DNA of 64,000 nucleotides from Siminovitchia terrae (GCF_003605405.2 NZ_QYTW02000001.1:124001-188000), one strand, 5' to 3'; shown: positions 44,239-55,830, numbered from the stretch's first letter. Notes: generated by a model not told the origin, from the sequence alone. Made by a program: numbers and translations.

Positions 44239-45372
44239 TTATTCAAGAAAATCTTTCAAACGTTTGCTTCTGCTCGGATGTCTCAGCTTTCTTAGAGCTT
44301 TTGCTTCGATTTGTCTGATACGCTCGCGAGTTACACCAAAGACTTTACCGACTTCTTCCAATGTCCGAGTACGGCCATCATCAAGTCCAAAACGGAGACG
44401 AAGTACATTTTCTTCCCTGTCGGTCAATGTGTCAAGGACATCTTCGAGTTGTTCTTTAAGCAGTTCATACGCGGCATGATCAGATGGAGAAGTGGCTTCC
44501 TGGTCTTCAATGAAGTCTCCAAGATGAGAGTCATCTTCTTCACCAATTGGTGTTTCAAGTGAAACAGGCTCTTGAGCGATCTTTAAGATTTCTCTGACTT
44601 TATCAGGCGTCAGATCCATTTCTTCTGCAATTTCTTCCGGAGTTGGTTCCCGGCCAAGGTCCTGGAGCAACTGACGCTGAACTCTGATTAATTTATTGAT
44701 GGTTTCAACCATATGAACAGGAATACGTATCGTCCTTGCCTGGTCCGCAATAGCGCGTGTAATGGCCTGCCTGATCCACCACGTGGCGTACGTACTGAAC
44801 TTAAAACCTTTCCTATGGTCAAATTTTTCTACGGCTTTAATCAGGCCCATGTTGCCTTCCTGTATCAAATCAAGAAACAGCATACCGCGGCCTACATACC
44901 GTTTGGCAATACTGACTACAAGCCGCAAGTTTGCTTCAGCAAGCCTTTTCTTCGCTTCTTCGTCCCCTTGTTCAATCCTCTCAGCCAGCTCCACTTCTTC
45001 TTCCGCTGATAGAAGGTCCACCCTACCGATTTCTTTCAGATACATACGAACAGGGTCGTTTATTTTAACTCCGGGAGGGACGCTTAAATCATTTAAATCA
45101 AATTCTTCTTCGTCTTCTTTTTGAATATCGTTAACATCAGGGTCTGCATCCTCATCATCAGTATCTTCTTCAAGAACTTCAACCCCATGATGACTCAGCA
45201 TTTCGTAAAATTCATCCATCTGATCGGAATCCAGATCAAAATGGGCGAGATTACTTGCAATGCGTTCATATGTTAAAGTCCCCCGCTTCTTGCCTTGTTC
45301 AAGCAATTGTTCTTTTGCCTGCTCGAGGGTTAGTTCATTTTCTGATACACTGGAACGTGCTTTTTCAGCCAT
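44239..45372 (-). CDS. sigA: Main vegetative sigma factor SigA (RpoD)
   Basis: 377 residues from [14 protein letters not shown], with GGAGGGGG 4 bases before the ATG. Region 1.1 is acidic, then region 1.2 ([20 protein letters not shown]), 2.3–2.4 ([20 protein letters not shown]), region 3 and region 4.2 ([20 protein letters not shown]). Recognises TTGACA/TATAAT promoters as core polymerase subunit. It follows dnaG by 34 bases, the standard yqxD-dnaG-sigA arrangement. Confidence 0.98.
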   Translation of the reverse strand: MAEKARSSVSENELTLEQAKEQLLEQGKKRGTLTYERIASNLAHFDLDSDQMDEFYEMLSHHGVEVLEEDTDDEDADPDVNDIQKEDEEEFDLNDLSVPPGVKINDPVRMYLKEIGRVDLLSAEEEVELAERIEQGDEEAKKRLAEANLRLVVSIAKRYVGRGMLFLDLIQEGNMGLIKAVEKFDHRKGFKFSTYATWWIRQAITRAIADQARTIRIPVHMVETINKLIRVQRQLLQDLGREPTPEEIAEEMDLTPDKVREILKIAQEPVSLETPIGEEDDSHLGDFIEDQEATSPSDHAAYELLKEQLEDVLDTLTDREENVLRLRFGLDDGRTRTLEEVGKVFGVTRERIRQIEAKALRKLRHPSRSKRLKDFLE

Positions 45373-45406
45373 ACGTCCCCCTCCTTCCAAACATTTGCGC
45401 ACCCGG

Positions 45407-47215
45407 TTACATACTTAATGATTTGCGAAGATCTATGATTTCCTGTGCAATTTCCAATGCCTTTTTGACATTATTGCTTCGCTCCGCTTCTCTTTGCTCC
45501 AATTGTTTTTCTTTTATCATTAACATCTTTGAATGATTCAACACATAATTGACACAATCTTTTAATTCCTGCTCGGTGTCTTCGCTGTCCACTGCTATCA
45601 TTTCAATCTCAGTGACAATGGCCCGGAGCTGTTTATCTGGAAGATGATCCAGAAAGAGCAATGGGTCGGGATGATTTCCCGCAGCATAATAACCTAACAA
45701 ATATGTGATAATTGCCTGATGTTCGTCATAGTGAAATGGCTGATTTTCAAGCATGGCCATAATTCGATAGGCAGCTTCTTCATCACGGATCATCCTGGCT
45801 AACAGCAGCCTTTCCGCTGTTAGATGGGCCGCCACCACTTTTTTTTTCTTTGGTGGAGCCTGAATAAATCCGCCTGTTTGTTTTGGTTGCTTTTTCCCTT
45901 CAGCCTGGACCAGCTTCTTTTGCTGACTCTCAAGTACTTCTAAAGAAAGTGAGAATTCCTCAGCTATCTGCCTTGTGTACAAATCCCTTTCAATGGGATT
46001 AGTCAGCTTGCTCAACTCATTCATGACTTCTTCTATATACTTCAGCTTATCTCCTTCATTTTGCAAGTTTTTTCCGAACCTGTAATAATGGAGTTTAAAA
46101 GCTGTCCATACCAGTGCATTCCCTACTACATCCGTCCGGAATTTTTCAGGTCCGTATTTTCGGATATAATCATCGGGATCCAGCCCCTTAGGGAGCATAG
46201 CCGCTTTAACTTCCAATCCTTGATCAACAAGTAATGATCCGGCACGGTTAGAGGCTTCAATCCCCGCCTGATCCGAGTCAAAGCAGAGTATAATAGTATC
46301 TGTCAGCCTTCTAAGCATCTGAATATGTTCTTTCGTGAAGGATGTCCCCATTACAGCAACGCCATTTTTCACATTGGCCTGATCAGCGGATGTAACATCG
46401 GCAAATCCTTCGAATAAAACAGCATATCCCTGTCTCCGGATTTCGCTCCGTGCCCCATTGTAATTATAAAGAAGCGAGCTTTTATTAAAAATAGGCGTTT
46501 CCGGGGTATTCAAATATTTCGGAGAATCCTCGCTGTCAAGAGAACGCGCTGAAAAAGCAATGACCCTGCCTTTTGAATCAAGCAAGGGAAACATAATTCT
46601 GTTTCGAAACCGATCAAAAAATCCGTCGTTACTTTCCCTTTTAATGATCAGTCCAGCATTTTCCAGCTCTTCTTCCATGAATCCCCGTTTTGTCAAGTAC
46701 TTCACGGCCATATCCCATTCAGGCAAAGAATAGCCAATTTTGAACTTTCTAATACCCTCGGTTGTAAATCCGCGGGAAAGAAGATAATCCAACGCACCTG
46801 CGCCTTCTTTTGTATTCAGCAATAGGTGATGGTATAGTTTACCCAAAAGTTCATGAGCGTCAATCATTCTTTGGTGCTCTAAAGGATAATCGTCATTGCG
46901 ATTTCGATCAGACTGCTCAATTTGAATAGGGATACCGCCTTTATCTGCTACAATGGAAGCAGCTTCTTGGAAAGAGATGCCTTCCACATCCATAAGAAAA
47001 TTAAATACATTTCCACCCGCACCGCATCCAAAACAATGAAATATCTGCTTTTCTGGTGCTACGGAAAAAGAAGGAGTATTTTCACCGTGGAACGGACATA
47101 ATCCAAAATAATTTCGTCCTTGTTTTTTCAACTGGACATATTCGCTTATTACATCAACAATGTCCACAGACTGCCTGAGTTCACTGATCTTTTCCTCTGG
47201 GATTCTTGCAGCCAC
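45407..47215 (-). CDS. dnaG: DNA primase DnaG
   Basis: 602 residues from GTG ([20 protein letters not shown]). N-terminal zinc ribbon [20 protein letters not shown] followed by CFGCG, a TOPRIM core with VLFEGFADV and [11 protein letters not shown], and the C-terminal helicase-binding domain (from about 450). Makes RNA primers at the replication fork and binds DnaC helicase. It follows yqxD by 29 bases. GGTGGGG lies 11 bases before the GTG. Confidence 0.97.
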   Translation of the reverse strand: MAARIPEEKISELRQSVDIVDVISEYVQLKKQGRNYFGLCPFHGENTPSFSVAPEKQIFHCFGCGAGGNVFNFLMDVEGISFQEAASIVADKGGIPIQIEQSDRNRNDDYPLEHQRMIDAHELLGKLYHHLLLNTKEGAGALDYLLSRGFTTEGIRKFKIGYSLPEWDMAVKYLTKRGFMEEELENAGLIIKRESNDGFFDRFRNRIMFPLLDSKGRVIAFSARSLDSEDSPKYLNTPETPIFNKSSLLYNYNGARSEIRRQGYAVLFEGFADVTSADQANVKNGVAVMGTSFTKEHIQMLRRLTDTIILCFDSDQAGIEASNRAGSLLVDQGLEVKAAMLPKGLDPDDYIRKYGPEKFRTDVVGNALVWTAFKLHYYRFGKNLQNEGDKLKYIEEVMNELSKLTNPIERDLYTRQIAEEFSLSLEVLESQQKKLVQAEGKKQPKQTGGFIQAPPKKKKVVAAHLTAERLLLARMIRDEEAAYRIMAMLENQPFHYDEHQAIITYLLGYYAAGNHPDPLLFLDHLPDKQLRAIVTEIEMIAVDSEDTEQELKDCVNYVLNHSKMLMIKEKQLEQREAERSNNVKKALEIAQEIIDLRKSLSM

Positions 47216-47244
47216 CGTCTAAACATCCCCACCTATTCTTTATT

Positions 47245-47697
47245 TCAGCTTCCATTCATTACCATATTTCGACAAAAATTATCGAAAACGGCTAGAAATA
47301 GATTACGATCTTTGTCCGTAAATGGTTTCGGTCCTTTCCAGAACTTTCCTCGCTCACGGTCTTTTGCAGCCAAGTAACGGAAATCAAGCGCCGCATCTAT
47401 CATTTCTTTCTTGTATTCCGTTCCCCTGGGTGAAAAGACAAAACCACCTTTCTGAAGAGCAAGGCTTGCGAGCCCTATATCTTGCGTAACTAAGATATCT
47501 CCCCGTTTAATATGGTTTAGGATATACAGATCACACGCTTCTCTGTCCGGATCGACAAAAGTCCAGTTTTCACCTTCATTCATGATCGAAGGCTTATGAT
47601 AATACGAGGCAATAAAAAACACCTCAAACTTCAGGTCTTTCGCAATGACAGAAATTTCATCTTTTACGGGACAGGCATCCGCATCGACAAATATCAC
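47245..47697 (-). CDS. yqxD: YaiI/YqxD family (DUF188) protein
   Basis: 150 residues, motif FVDADACPVKDEI at the N-terminus and VTQDIGLASLALQKGG and FSPRGTEY inside; PIN-like fold by family. No ribosome site fits the GTG at 47697; upstream GGAGGG and an ATG (MPIKKR) are in another frame, across a run of seven A. Either the GTG is used or the A run hides an indel. First gene of the yqxD-dnaG-sigA set. Confidence 0.82.
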   Translation of the reverse strand: MIFVDADACPVKDEISVIAKDLKFEVFFIASYYHKPSIMNEGENWTFVDPDREACDLYILNHIKRGDILVTQDIGLASLALQKGGFVFSPRGTEYKKEMIDAALDFRYLAAKDRERGKFWKGPKPFTDKDRNLFLAVFDNFCRNMVMNGS

Positions 47698-48116
47698 CCT
47701 TTTTTTATGGGCATAATTATTTATTCTGCATCCCTCCGCAGATTCCTTCTTATTTTTAAACCCTTTTTAAAAAAATGATGTGGCACGGTTAAATATAATC
47801 ACAATAAATAGTGTATTCCTTCTACCGGGACTCTAACCCTTTTATTTTCTATAAACACAATTTTTTATTATATCGTATTTGACCAAGTTTGCCTAGTCAT
47901 ATAACTTGATATTTTTTTCATAATAAAAGCGCCTCGGTCAGCGTGGGCAAACAAGACGATTCCCGAGGAGACAGTTCTTCAGCCACCACAGGGAAGCAGC
48001 TTGATCCTTGCGGGGCTAGGCGCTGCAGCTAGACTTTGATAAAGCTTCCTTTGAATAAAATTTCCCATAACAAGTTATACTTTCTTTACTCACGAAAAAA
48101 AGCGCTGCTTAAGCGC
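47698..48116. other. Intergenic region between yqxD and yqfL with repeat fragment
   Basis: 419 bp without a gene. Its A/T-rich first half should hold the promoter of the yqxD-dnaG-sigA operon on the minus strand, not clearly resolved. At 47936–48070 lies a repeat-like piece: AAACAAGACGATTCCCGAGG is identical to one at 62.8 kb, and GGGCTAGGCGCTGCAGCTAG resembles a family 1 end. Confidence 0.6.
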
Positions 48117-48923
48117 TCAATTGCTATTTAATTTAAAGTTGATAATGATATTAGCCGTTTCTTCAACTGCTTTATTAGTTACATCAATTATTTTACAGTC
48201 GATTTTTTTAGCAATCCTGTCAAAATACTCAATTTCACGGCGGATCCTTTCAATATTTGCATAGATGGCATTATCATCCAACCCTAGTGTCAGTAATCTT
48301 TCCCTTCGGATTTCATAGAGCTTTTCCGCACTGATTCTTAACCCTATACATTTTTTCGGATCAATTTTGAATAATTCCTCCGGCGGATCCACTTCAGGAA
48401 CTACAGGCACATTTGCCACCTTATATCTTTTATGAGCAAGGTATTGCGAAAGTGGCGTTTTCGATGTCCTAGAAACCCCTATCAAAATAATGTCCGCCCT
48501 AAGGAGACCCCTTGGGTCGCGCCCGTCGTCGTACTTAACAGCAAATTCAATGGCTTCGACTCTTTTGAAATAGTCTGCATCCAACTTGCGCACGAGGCCA
48601 GGCTCATTCAGCGGCTTCTTGTGAAACATTGTCTCAAAGGTTGTCATTAATGGCCCTAAAATATCAATAGCATGTACGTTGGATGCCCTCGCCCTTTCAA
48701 CCAAATAATTTCTTATTTCCGGCTTGACCAATGTAAAGATGATGATTCCGTTATTCATTTTTGCCAACGAAATGACTTCATCGATATTCTCCGTCTCCTC
48801 AACATAAGGAATGCGTTTAATGGCGGCATTTGGCCCAGAAAATTGGCTCAATGCCGCTTTGGTTACAAGTTCGGCAGTCTCGCCCACGGAGTCTGATACA
48901 ACATATATCACCGGTTCCGTCAT
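48117..48923 (-). CDS. yqfL: PPDK regulatory protein (kinase/pyrophosphorylase) YqfL
   Basis: 268 residues starting [25 protein letters not shown] precedes this ATG by about 12 bases, and the upstream MMGDDKI is probably not translated. The P-loop is [16 protein letters not shown]. The family phosphorylates or dephosphorylates pyruvate phosphate dikinase or PEP synthase; in B. subtilis YqfL is linked to CcpN function in gluconeogenesis. It follows ccpN by 26 bases. Confidence 0.93.
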   Translation of the reverse strand: MTEPVIYVVSDSVGETAELVTKAALSQFSGPNAAIKRIPYVEETENIDEVISLAKMNNGIIIFTLVKPEIRNYLVERARASNVHAIDILGPLMTTFETMFHKKPLNEPGLVRKLDADYFKRVEAIEFAVKYDDGRDPRGLLRADIILIGVSRTSKTPLSQYLAHKRYKVANVPVVPEVDPPEELFKIDPKKCIGLRISAEKLYEIRRERLLTLGLDDNAIYANIERIRREIEYFDRIAKKIDCKIIDVTNKAVEETANIIINFKLNSN

Positions 48924-48949
48924 GATTTTATCATCTCCCATCATGTCAA

Positions 48950-49585
48950 CTAACCTTCTTGCTCAGCAAGCGCGACAAACGCTTTTGTTATATTTGTTTT
49001 CGTAAGTCTGCCTATGACTTCGTAACCAGAATCTGTCTTTTTTACTACTGGAACTGCGTCAATCTGTGTGTCAATCAGCTTTTTGGCAACATCAATCAAC
49101 AAATCATCCTTCTCACACATCGTAATGTTGGGCATCCTTGTCATAATGATGTTAACCGGTAATGTTGATAACTCCTGTTTGCCCAAGCTTGCCCTTAATA
49201 AGTCTTTGCGGGAAAGGACCCCAGCCAGATGATGCTCATCATCTGTTACAAAAACAGTCCCAACGTCCTCAAGAAAAATTGTGACGATTGCATCATAAAC
49301 AGAAACATTTTCATGGATGACAACAGGAATCGACTGAAACTCTTTAACTGTCAGCTTTTTCAAGCTTTCAGTTAGCAATTGTGTCCCTGTTTTTCCTGTA
49401 TAAAAATACCCTACCCTTGGCCTCGCATCCAAATATCCGGCCATTGTTAAAATGGCCAGATCCGGACGCAGAGTGGCGCGTGTCAAATTCAGTTTTTCTG
49501 CAATATGTTCACCCGTGATCGGGCCGTTTTCCTTGACGATTTCTAATATTCGATCTTGCCTTTTGCTAAGTTCGATCGTGCTCAC
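48950..49585 (-). CDS. ccpN: Transcription repressor CcpN of gluconeogenic genes
   Basis: 211 residues. N-terminal winged helix ([35 protein letters not shown]) and two CBS domains (from about 80 to 205), the domain plan of CcpN. In B. subtilis it represses gapB and pckA. Starts at GTG; two successive GTGs (49588, 49585) occur and AGGTG overlaps them, so the exact start is uncertain. Operon with yqfL. Confidence 0.92.
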   Translation of the reverse strand: MSTIELSKRQDRILEIVKENGPITGEHIAEKLNLTRATLRPDLAILTMAGYLDARPRVGYFYTGKTGTQLLTESLKKLTVKEFQSIPVVIHENVSVYDAIVTIFLEDVGTVFVTDDEHHLAGVLSRKDLLRASLGKQELSTLPVNIIMTRMPNITMCEKDDLLIDVAKKLIDTQIDAVPVVKKTDSGYEVIGRLTKTNITKAFVALAEQEG

Positions 49586-49847
49586 CACCTATGGACATGA
49601 AATGAGACATACTTATTAGAATTAGTATATACTATTTAACCATTAAAGAAAATCTCATCCATAAAAGGTACACAAATAAAGATTGTATTTTACATTAATA
49701 AAGACAATTTATTTTTAGAACAACACGATTGAGACCGCCAAATAAATCCCTTCCAGGTAACAGGAAAGCTGGCGCCAGTATAAACAACACTCGAAGGAAA
49801 ACATAAGTTTTTTCGAGGGCATAACTTTTAAAGGTAACTATCCTTAT

Positions 49848-51914
49848 TTATTTCACCTGAATTTTGTTCACCATGGCATAACTTGCAAGCACATCAGAGA
49901 GTTTTTTCATTTGGGCAAGCCGGTTTTTTCTAATGTTTTCGTCTTCTGACATCACCATTGTATGATCGAAGTATGCGGTAATCGCAGGTGATAAATTTCT
50001 TAGCACTGAAAAGCGACTCTCAGAATCATTTTCCGAAGCAAAAATATCGAGCACATTTTTGTATTCCTTGTAGAGCTGTTCTTCTTCGTTATTCTCAAAT
50101 AGCGCTGAATTTACTTCATCCTCGCCTTCCGCTTTCTGGGCGATGTTCATAACACGAGCCAATGATTCAATCGTTTCCTTGAAGCCCTCTTCATCTTTAT
50201 GCTCATTCAAGGTACCGGCTCGACTGATGATATCAGGAACGCTGCCAAGTTCTCCGCCGAGTACTGCTTCAACAATATCATAGCGGACATTTTGTTCTTG
50301 AAGAAGATACTTAATCCGAAGTTTGAAGAATTGAACAAGATTTTCCACCAATTCTTCATTCTCGATGCTTAGATCTTCTTTGGTAATTTTAATCACCCGG
50401 CGGAGGAGATTCTCAAGTGAGATATTCCAATTCATCCCCTTTAATATATTGACAATGCCAGTTGCATTTCGACGCAGGGCATATGGATCATGCGAACCCG
50501 TCGGTATCAGGCCAATGGCAAAGGCTGTTACAATCGTGTCCAATTTATCGGCGACTCCGACAATTGCTCCGGTAAGGGAGCCTGGAATATCGTCTTGAGC
50601 ATGGCGCGGTTGATAATGTTCGTTGACAGCCTTAGCGACTTCTTCATTTTCTCCTTTTTGAAGAGCGTATTTTTCCCCCATTATCCCTTGTAGCTCAGGA
50701 AATTCATCCACCATATTTGTCACAAGGTCAAATTTGCAGATTTCGGCAGCTCTATTAGCCAATAGTGTTTCATTTTCTGACAACCCAAGGAGGGTGCTTA
50801 ATTCTCGAGTAATTTTTTGAATCCGATTGACTTTTTGAGCCAATGTACCGATTTTCTCTTGATAGATAATAGATTCAAGCTTTTTCAAAGCATCTGCGAT
50901 TTCAAGCTTTTGATCTTCTTCATAAAAGAATTCCCCATCAGCCAACCTCGCACGTAATACCTTCTCGTTTCCTTTTGCCACAGTATCAATATGGCTGTTT
51001 CCGCCATTCCTGACTGAAATGAAGTATGGGAGCAAGCTGCCCTGTGCATCCTTCACAGGAAAATAGCGTTGATGGGTTTTCATCGAAGTAATAAGTACTT
51101 CTTCCGGAAGCCCTAGAAATTTATCATCAAATTTCCCAGAAAAAGCAGTTGGATATTCCACAAGATTTGTGACTTCCTCCAGCAAATCTTCTTCAATAGG
51201 AACACTCCAGCCGTTTTCTTTTTCCAACTCCGTTATTTGTTCTACTATTATCCGCTTTCTGTTTGGTTCATTCGCGATTACAAATTGAGAATGAAGAGCT
51301 TCTTCATAATCTTCAGGACGATCGATCGATATATCTTCTCCCAAGAAGCGATGTCCTTTCGTAACCGTTCCAGTGGATACTCCGGCAATTGTGAATGGGA
51401 TAACCTCATTGCCAAATAAAGCAACTAGCCATCTAATAGGCCGGACATAACGAAGCTGATGGCTTCCCCATTTCATGTTATTTGGAAAATGCATGTCTTC
51501 CACCAATTTTTGGAGCTGCGGAAGCAGTTCAAAGGTCTCTTTCCCTTTTATAAAGCGTTTAATATGGGCATATTCAACTCCCTTGATCTCTTTAAAGTAA
51601 ATGTCCTCTGGAGACATTCCCTGAGATCGGCTAAAGCCTAATGCCGCTTTTGACCAATTGCCGTTTTCATCCTGAGCAATTTTCTTTGCAGGCCCCTTCG
51701 CTTCTTCTTCTGTATCCTGCTGTGATTCCGCCACATTGTTTACAAGGACAGCCAATCTCCTTGGCGTTGAAAAAGCTGACACGTCGCCGTGCTCAATTCC
51801 GTTTCCATCCAGCCAGCTACGGACTTTTTCTTCAAGCTGTTGAATGGAACCGCGTATAAACCTTGCTGGCATTTCTTCCAAACCGATTTCAAGCAATAAA
51901 TCGCGTTTATTCAT
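49848..51914 (-). CDS. glyS: Glycyl-tRNA synthetase beta subunit
   Basis: 688 residues, the usual length. N-terminus [20 protein letters not shown] is diagnostic; [10 protein letters not shown] and an HD-like segment ([18 protein letters not shown]) follow, with the C-terminal anticodon-binding region. With GlyQ forms the alpha2beta2 enzyme that charges tRNA-Gly. Start overlaps the glyQ end by 8 bases. A weak hairpin (CTCGAA/TTCGAG, 49790–49816) may end the transcript. Confidence 0.97.
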   Translation of the reverse strand: MNKRDLLLEIGLEEMPARFIRGSIQQLEEKVRSWLDGNGIEHGDVSAFSTPRRLAVLVNNVAESQQDTEEEAKGPAKKIAQDENGNWSKAALGFSRSQGMSPEDIYFKEIKGVEYAHIKRFIKGKETFELLPQLQKLVEDMHFPNNMKWGSHQLRYVRPIRWLVALFGNEVIPFTIAGVSTGTVTKGHRFLGEDISIDRPEDYEEALHSQFVIANEPNRKRIIVEQITELEKENGWSVPIEEDLLEEVTNLVEYPTAFSGKFDDKFLGLPEEVLITSMKTHQRYFPVKDAQGSLLPYFISVRNGGNSHIDTVAKGNEKVLRARLADGEFFYEEDQKLEIADALKKLESIIYQEKIGTLAQKVNRIQKITRELSTLLGLSENETLLANRAAEICKFDLVTNMVDEFPELQGIMGEKYALQKGENEEVAKAVNEHYQPRHAQDDIPGSLTGAIVGVADKLDTIVTAFAIGLIPTGSHDPYALRRNATGIVNILKGMNWNISLENLLRRVIKITKEDLSIENEELVENLVQFFKLRIKYLLQEQNVRYDIVEAVLGGELGSVPDIISRAGTLNEHKDEEGFKETIESLARVMNIAQKAEGEDEVNSALFENNEEEQLYKEYKNVLDIFASENDSESRFSVLRNLSPAITAYFDHTMVMSEDENIRKNRLAQMKKLSDVLASYAMVNKIQVK

Positions 51915-52800
51915 GGCTGTATTCTCCCTTCGTGTGCTGCAAAATCGGAAAACCTAGCTTTTCCCTTTCTTCATAAAAAGTTTTTGCCACATGACGAGCC
52001 ATATTTCTCATTCTGGCAATATATGCAGTTCTTTCCGTTACAGAAATAGCACCTTTTGCATCCAAAAGATTAAATACGTGAGAGCATTTTAAAATATAGT
52101 CATATGCCGGATGTACGAGGCCAAGTTCCATTTGTCTTTTTGATTCCTTTTCATACATGCCGAATAAAGTAAAAAGTAAATCCTGATCGGAAGTCTCAAA
52201 AGCATATTTTGAATGCTCATATTCAGGTTGATAAAAAATATCCCTGATTGTAAATCCGTCCGTCCATTCCAAATCAAAAACATTGTCTTTTTCTTGGATG
52301 TAAGAGGCAAGACGTTCAATTCCATATGTTAATTCAACCGATACTGGCTTGCATTCCAGACCTCCGACCTGTTGGAAATAAGTAAACTGAGTTATCTCCA
52401 TACCGTCTAGCCAAACTTCCCATCCGAGACCTGCACATCCCAGTGACGGATTTTCCCAATTGTCTTCAACAAAACGGATATCATGTTCAAGCGGATCGAT
52501 TCCCAGTTTCCTTAAGGAATCCAGATACATTTCCTGAATGTTTTCAGGTGAAGGCTTCATAATCACCTGAAATTGATGATGTTGGTAAAGCCTGTTCGGA
52601 TTTTCACCATACCGGCCGTCTGCTGGTCGTCTTGATGGTTCTACATAAGCCACATTCCATGGTTCAGGACCTATCGCCCTTAAAAACGTATAAGGGCTCA
52701 TCGTCCCTGCTCCTTTTTCCACATCATATGCCTGCATTAAAATACATCCGTAATCTGACCAATGCTTTTGCAAAGTCAAAATCATTTCTTGGATATTCAT
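51907..52800 (-). CDS. glyQ: Glycyl-tRNA synthetase alpha subunit
   Basis: 297 residues from [19 protein letters not shown], with AAAGGA about 10 bases upstream. The class II catalytic core shows [54 protein letters not shown] and [20 protein letters not shown]. Makes glycyl-adenylate; GlyS is needed for tRNA binding. Controlled by the T-box just upstream. Confidence 0.97.
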   Translation of the reverse strand: MNIQEMILTLQKHWSDYGCILMQAYDVEKGAGTMSPYTFLRAIGPEPWNVAYVEPSRRPADGRYGENPNRLYQHHQFQVIMKPSPENIQEMYLDSLRKLGIDPLEHDIRFVEDNWENPSLGCAGLGWEVWLDGMEITQFTYFQQVGGLECKPVSVELTYGIERLASYIQEKDNVFDLEWTDGFTIRDIFYQPEYEHSKYAFETSDQDLLFTLFGMYEKESKRQMELGLVHPAYDYILKCSHVFNLLDAKGAISVTERTAYIARMRNMARHVAKTFYEEREKLGFPILQHTKGEYSHE

Positions 52801-52824
52801 GTCATCCATCCTTTCCATCAAATA

Positions 52825-53035
52825 AAAAAACTCCCATCCCTATGCTCAATTAGCATAGGGACGAGAGTTAACCCGCGGTTCCACCCTATTTGCCGCAATA
52901 ATCGGCCACTTTCATTTTCCCGCTCAGGACTGCCTTCACTGCCATTACCATGCCCGGCTTGCACCTTCCCGGGTTCGCTGAAATGGATTAGAACAGCTAC
53001 TACTTTCCGTCTTAGCAGGATATATAGTTACTAAA
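52825..53035 (-). ncRNA. tRNA-Gly-sensing T-box leader of glyQS
   Basis: On the minus strand the T-box sequence AGGGTGGAACCGCGGG is followed by the terminator AACTCTCGTCCCTATGC… GCATAGGGATGGGAGTT and seven T (52830–52870). Upstream is the stem I with GGAAAGTAGTAGC (AGTA bulge). The specifier is most likely GGC (52932–52934) in GAAGGCAGTCCTGAGC, aligned with the B. subtilis glyQS leader. Uncharged tRNA-Gly would stabilise the antiterminator and turn on the operon. Confidence 0.95.
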
Positions 53036-53044
53036 GATTGAACC

Positions 53045-53425
53045 ACCCTCACTTAGTTAACACTTGAAGTTCGGGATTCCTACGAACACCAGCGTAACCG
53101 CTAGTTATTTAGAAGGCTACCCCCCGTAGTCCCTACGGGTTGATACGAGTTTCGTATGGTATTGCAGTCTTGTTTACTATGTGGCACTTGGTTTTCGTGC
53201 CACAGGTTTGTGGTTTATCCTTTTTGCGACTTTTGAAAGGTATAGGCGAACGACAGCCACTCGACAAGTTCTATTTACGCAACAAGCAACCACGCTTGAA
53301 TTTGTTCTACATCCAGTATACAACACATTTTGGCTATCGCCAACCAACATTCATCTCCCATTTACCCATTGGACTACGCCCTTCACATTTCTTGAAGTGG
53401 GAGTCTTCTGTCGGGAAATGATAAA
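53045..53425 (+). mobile_element. IS200/IS605-like relic between recO and the glyQS leader
   Basis: About 380 bp without a gene. It holds several hairpins (CCCCGTAGTCCCTACGGG; TGTGGCAC…GTGCCACA) and ends with CATTCATCTCCCA… TTGAAGTGGGAGTCTTCTGT, the same terminal block as the family 2 elements. The T-box leader begins right beside its left side, so the glyQS promoter must be in or next to it. No transposase or TnpB fragment is recognisable in any frame. Confidence 0.5.
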
Positions 53426-53460
53426 AATAATCGAAACGAAGCTACATGTCAACCTCTTGT

Positions 53461-54213
53461 TCACATCTTATCCTTCAATGAATCCATTTGATCCAAAAAG
53501 CGCTTGGATTTGAAATGAAGGCCGGAATATTCCTCGTAATACAAATCAATTGCTTTTTTTAGCTCATTTTTTGTCTCCTGCTTGACTGAAATAGTACCAA
53601 GACGATTCAAGTCAAAATAATAAAATAACCGCAGAAGTTTAACCGCATTTTGGCTAATTGGTAAAAAATGCGGATCTCTCTCCTGGCAGCGATGACAAAT
53701 AAGTCCATTTTCTTTAATAGAAAAGCCAAAGCTGCCTTCAGTTGCACCACATAAAGAGCATCTTTTCATTTCCGGATAAAGCCCAAGAACTTGAAGCATT
53801 TTCATTTCAAAAATATGGGTGATGATATCAGGATCATACCCCTCGCTTATATAGTTCAGCGATTGATGCAGCAATTCAAATAAATATGGGTTTGGTTCGT
53901 TATCCTGGGTGCTTCTGTCAACCATCTCTACAATATAGGAAGCATAGGCGGTTTTAAAAATATCCTCTTTCAAGCCCCTTAATGGCGAAATGATCTCTCC
54001 CTGCTGTAAAGTTCCAAGACCGTGTCCAGTCTGAACTAAAAAATAACCGTATGTAAACAGCTGGGAAACTGCAGCAAGACGGCTGTTTGTTTTTTTGGCG
54101 CCTCTTGCCATCGCGGGAACCTTCCCTGCTTCCCTGCTGTATATGGCTGTTATTTTATGTGATTCACCAAAATCTGTTGTTCTGATTACAATGCCTTCAA
54201 ATTTTTTCAACAT
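53461..54213 (-). CDS. recO: DNA repair protein RecO
   Basis: 250 residues from MLKKFEGIVIRTTDFGESHK; AAAGGGG lies 8 bases before this ATG. N-terminal OB fold, helical middle and a four-Cys zinc site CSLCGATEGSFGFSIKENGL…CHRC. Mediates RecA loading with RecF/RecR. Last gene of the era-yqzL-recO group; the mobile relic follows its stop. Confidence 0.95.
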   Translation of the reverse strand: MLKKFEGIVIRTTDFGESHKITAIYSREAGKVPAMARGAKKTNSRLAAVSQLFTYGYFLVQTGHGLGTLQQGEIISPLRGLKEDIFKTAYASYIVEMVDRSTQDNEPNPYLFELLHQSLNYISEGYDPDIITHIFEMKMLQVLGLYPEMKRCSLCGATEGSFGFSIKENGLICHRCQERDPHFLPISQNAVKLLRLFYYFDLNRLGTISVKQETKNELKKAIDLYYEEYSGLHFKSKRFLDQMDSLKDKM

Positions 54214-54275
54214 GTCGCTAACCCCTTTTACAGTATCATACTGCATCGGGTGCTCAAAAAAAAGTAAAGTAACGG

Positions 54276-54422
54276 TCAGGAAACAGGATAATTGATCACA
54301 TCGGGCTTGTCGGCAATCGGCAGTGTATTCATCATGTGTTCTTCTTTCTCCAGTTCCTTTAGAAGCAGGTAAATATCGATATTCCCCGTCTTCTTAAAAA
54401 CCTTCCAAGTAAACTCATACAT
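54276..54422 (-). CDS. yqzL: YqzL family small protein
   Basis: 48 residues: MYEFTWKVFKKTGNIDIYLL then KELEKEEHMMNTL. It is the YqzL protein normally found between era and recO, about 47 residues. GGCGGG lies 6 bases before the ATG. Function unknown. Confidence 0.88.
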   Translation of the reverse strand: MYEFTWKVFKKTGNIDIYLLLKELEKEEHMMNTLPIADKPDVINYPVS

Positions 54423-54515
54423 TTGAATCCCGCCTTTCTTTTTGATGGTTATATGAATATGTTTGTCCATGCACCCAAAGAAGATTCAACATAAAATTTG
54501 CTAAAACAAACCAAT

Positions 54516-55442
54516 TTAATATTCGTCGTCTCTAAAACCAAAATCCCTTAAGTGAGTGGCTTTATTCCTCCAGTCTTTTTGGACCTTGACCCACAGTTCA
54601 AGAAAAACCTTCGAACCCAAAAGGTTCTCGATATCCTTACGGGCACGCTGTCCGATTTCCTTCAGCATTTTCCCTTGTTTTCCAATAACAATTCCTTTTT
54701 GTGAATCCCGTTCAACAACGATTGTCGCCATGACATGAATAAGCTCCTTATTGTCTTCCTTTTTCATTTGATCAATGACAACAGCGATGGAATGCGGCAC
54801 TTCCTCCCGTGTAAGATGGAGTGCTTTTTCACGGATCAATTCCGATACAATGAATCGTTCAGGATGGTCAGTCACTTGATCAGAAGGGTAATATTGAGGG
54901 CCTTCAGGCAAATATTCTTGGATTTGCTGGATGAGCCGCTCGACATTATTTCCTTCCAATGCTGATATTGGAATAACTTCTTTGAATGGATACATTTCTT
55001 TATACTGCTCAATTAAGACAAGCAACTGGTCAGGATGCACCTGATCGATCTTGTTAATGACGAGAAAAACCGGAGTCTGAACATTTTTCAATTGTTCAAT
55101 GATGAACTCATCTCCGCGTCCATAACCTTCTTCTGCATTAATCATGAACAAAATGAGATCGACTTCTCTGAATGTATTAATTGCAAGCTTGATCATAAAA
55201 TCGCCAAGCTTATGCTTCGGTTTATGAATACCCGGCGTATCAATGAAAACCATCTGAGCTTCATCAGTCGTTAATACACCTTGAACCTTATTTCTGGTCG
55301 TTTGCGGCTTATCACTCATAATCGCTATCTTTTGGCCAATCACCCTGTTTAAAAAGGTTGATTTCCCTACATTAGGCCGTCCAATGATTGAAATGAAGCC
55401 CGATTTAAATTCCCTATCGTCTCTCACCATTTTATTATTCAT
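54516..55442 (-). CDS. era: GTPase Era
   Basis: 308 residues. G1 [19 protein letters not shown]2 region [12 protein letters not shown]3 DTPGIHKP, G4 NKIDQ, G5 ISALEG, and the C-terminal KH domain ([20 protein letters not shown]). Binds 16S rRNA 3' end in 30S maturation. The start overlaps the cdd stop by 8 bases. The N-terminal [10 protein letters not shown] is a few residues longer than in B. subtilis; the ATG at 55430 is an alternative. Confidence 0.96.
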   Translation of the reverse strand: MNNKMVRDDREFKSGFISIIGRPNVGKSTFLNRVIGQKIAIMSDKPQTTRNKVQGVLTTDEAQMVFIDTPGIHKPKHKLGDFMIKLAINTFREVDLILFMINAEEGYGRGDEFIIEQLKNVQTPVFLVINKIDQVHPDQLLVLIEQYKEMYPFKEVIPISALEGNNVERLIQQIQEYLPEGPQYYPSDQVTDHPERFIVSELIREKALHLTREEVPHSIAVVIDQMKKEDNKELIHVMATIVVERDSQKGIVIGKQGKMLKEIGQRARKDIENLLGSKVFLELWVKVQKDWRNKATHLRDFGFRDDEY

Positions 55443-55830
55443 TCATATCACCTGCCGAAAAAGCAAATGGCAGTAGATCCCCGACTGTAAACTCCTGCAC
55501 ATCCCCTTTACTATTGGTCAAGATGACTTTCATATCTTGTGAACAATGCTCAGCTATTACTTGCCTGCATGCTCCGCATGGAGGCACCGGGCGATCAGTA
55601 TTAGCCGTAACCACGAGCATTTCAAAAGCTTTATCGCCTTCTGAAAGCGCTTTAAATATTACAGTTCTTTCCGCACAATTTGTCAGCCCGTAAGAAGCAT
55701 TCTCAATATTGCATCCGTGGTAAATAGTTCCATCCTTCGTTAACAGTGCTGCCCCAACTGGAAAGTTTGAGTATGGAGCATACGCTTTTTCCTTGGCACG
55801 TACTGCTTCTTTCATTAATTGTTCCTTCAT
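55435..55830 (-). CDS. cdd: Cytidine deaminase
   Basis: 131 residues. Converts cytidine/deoxycytidine to uridine/deoxyuridine. Zinc-binding and catalytic motifs: [19 protein letters not shown] (Cys and Glu) and [17 protein letters not shown] lies 9 bases before the ATG. It is coupled to era downstream; a 400-bp gap separates it from dgkA. Confidence 0.97.
   Translation of the reverse strand: MKEQLMKEAVRAKEKAYAPYSNFPVGAALLTKDGTIYHGCNIENASYGLTNCAERTVIFKALSEGDKAFEMLVVTANTDRPVPPCGACRQVIAEHCSQDMKVILTNSKGDVQEFTVGDLLPFAFSAGDMNE

Noticed and set aside
49788-49818. Strong terminator of glyS
   Set aside because: The CTCGAA/TTCGAG hairpin has a bulge and no good T tract on the minus strand, so it was only mentioned with glyS.
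53181-53513. Open frame as a TnpB fragment
   Set aside because: No RuvC or zinc-finger motif of TnpB in this or other frames; it is mostly hairpin sequence plus antisense of recO.
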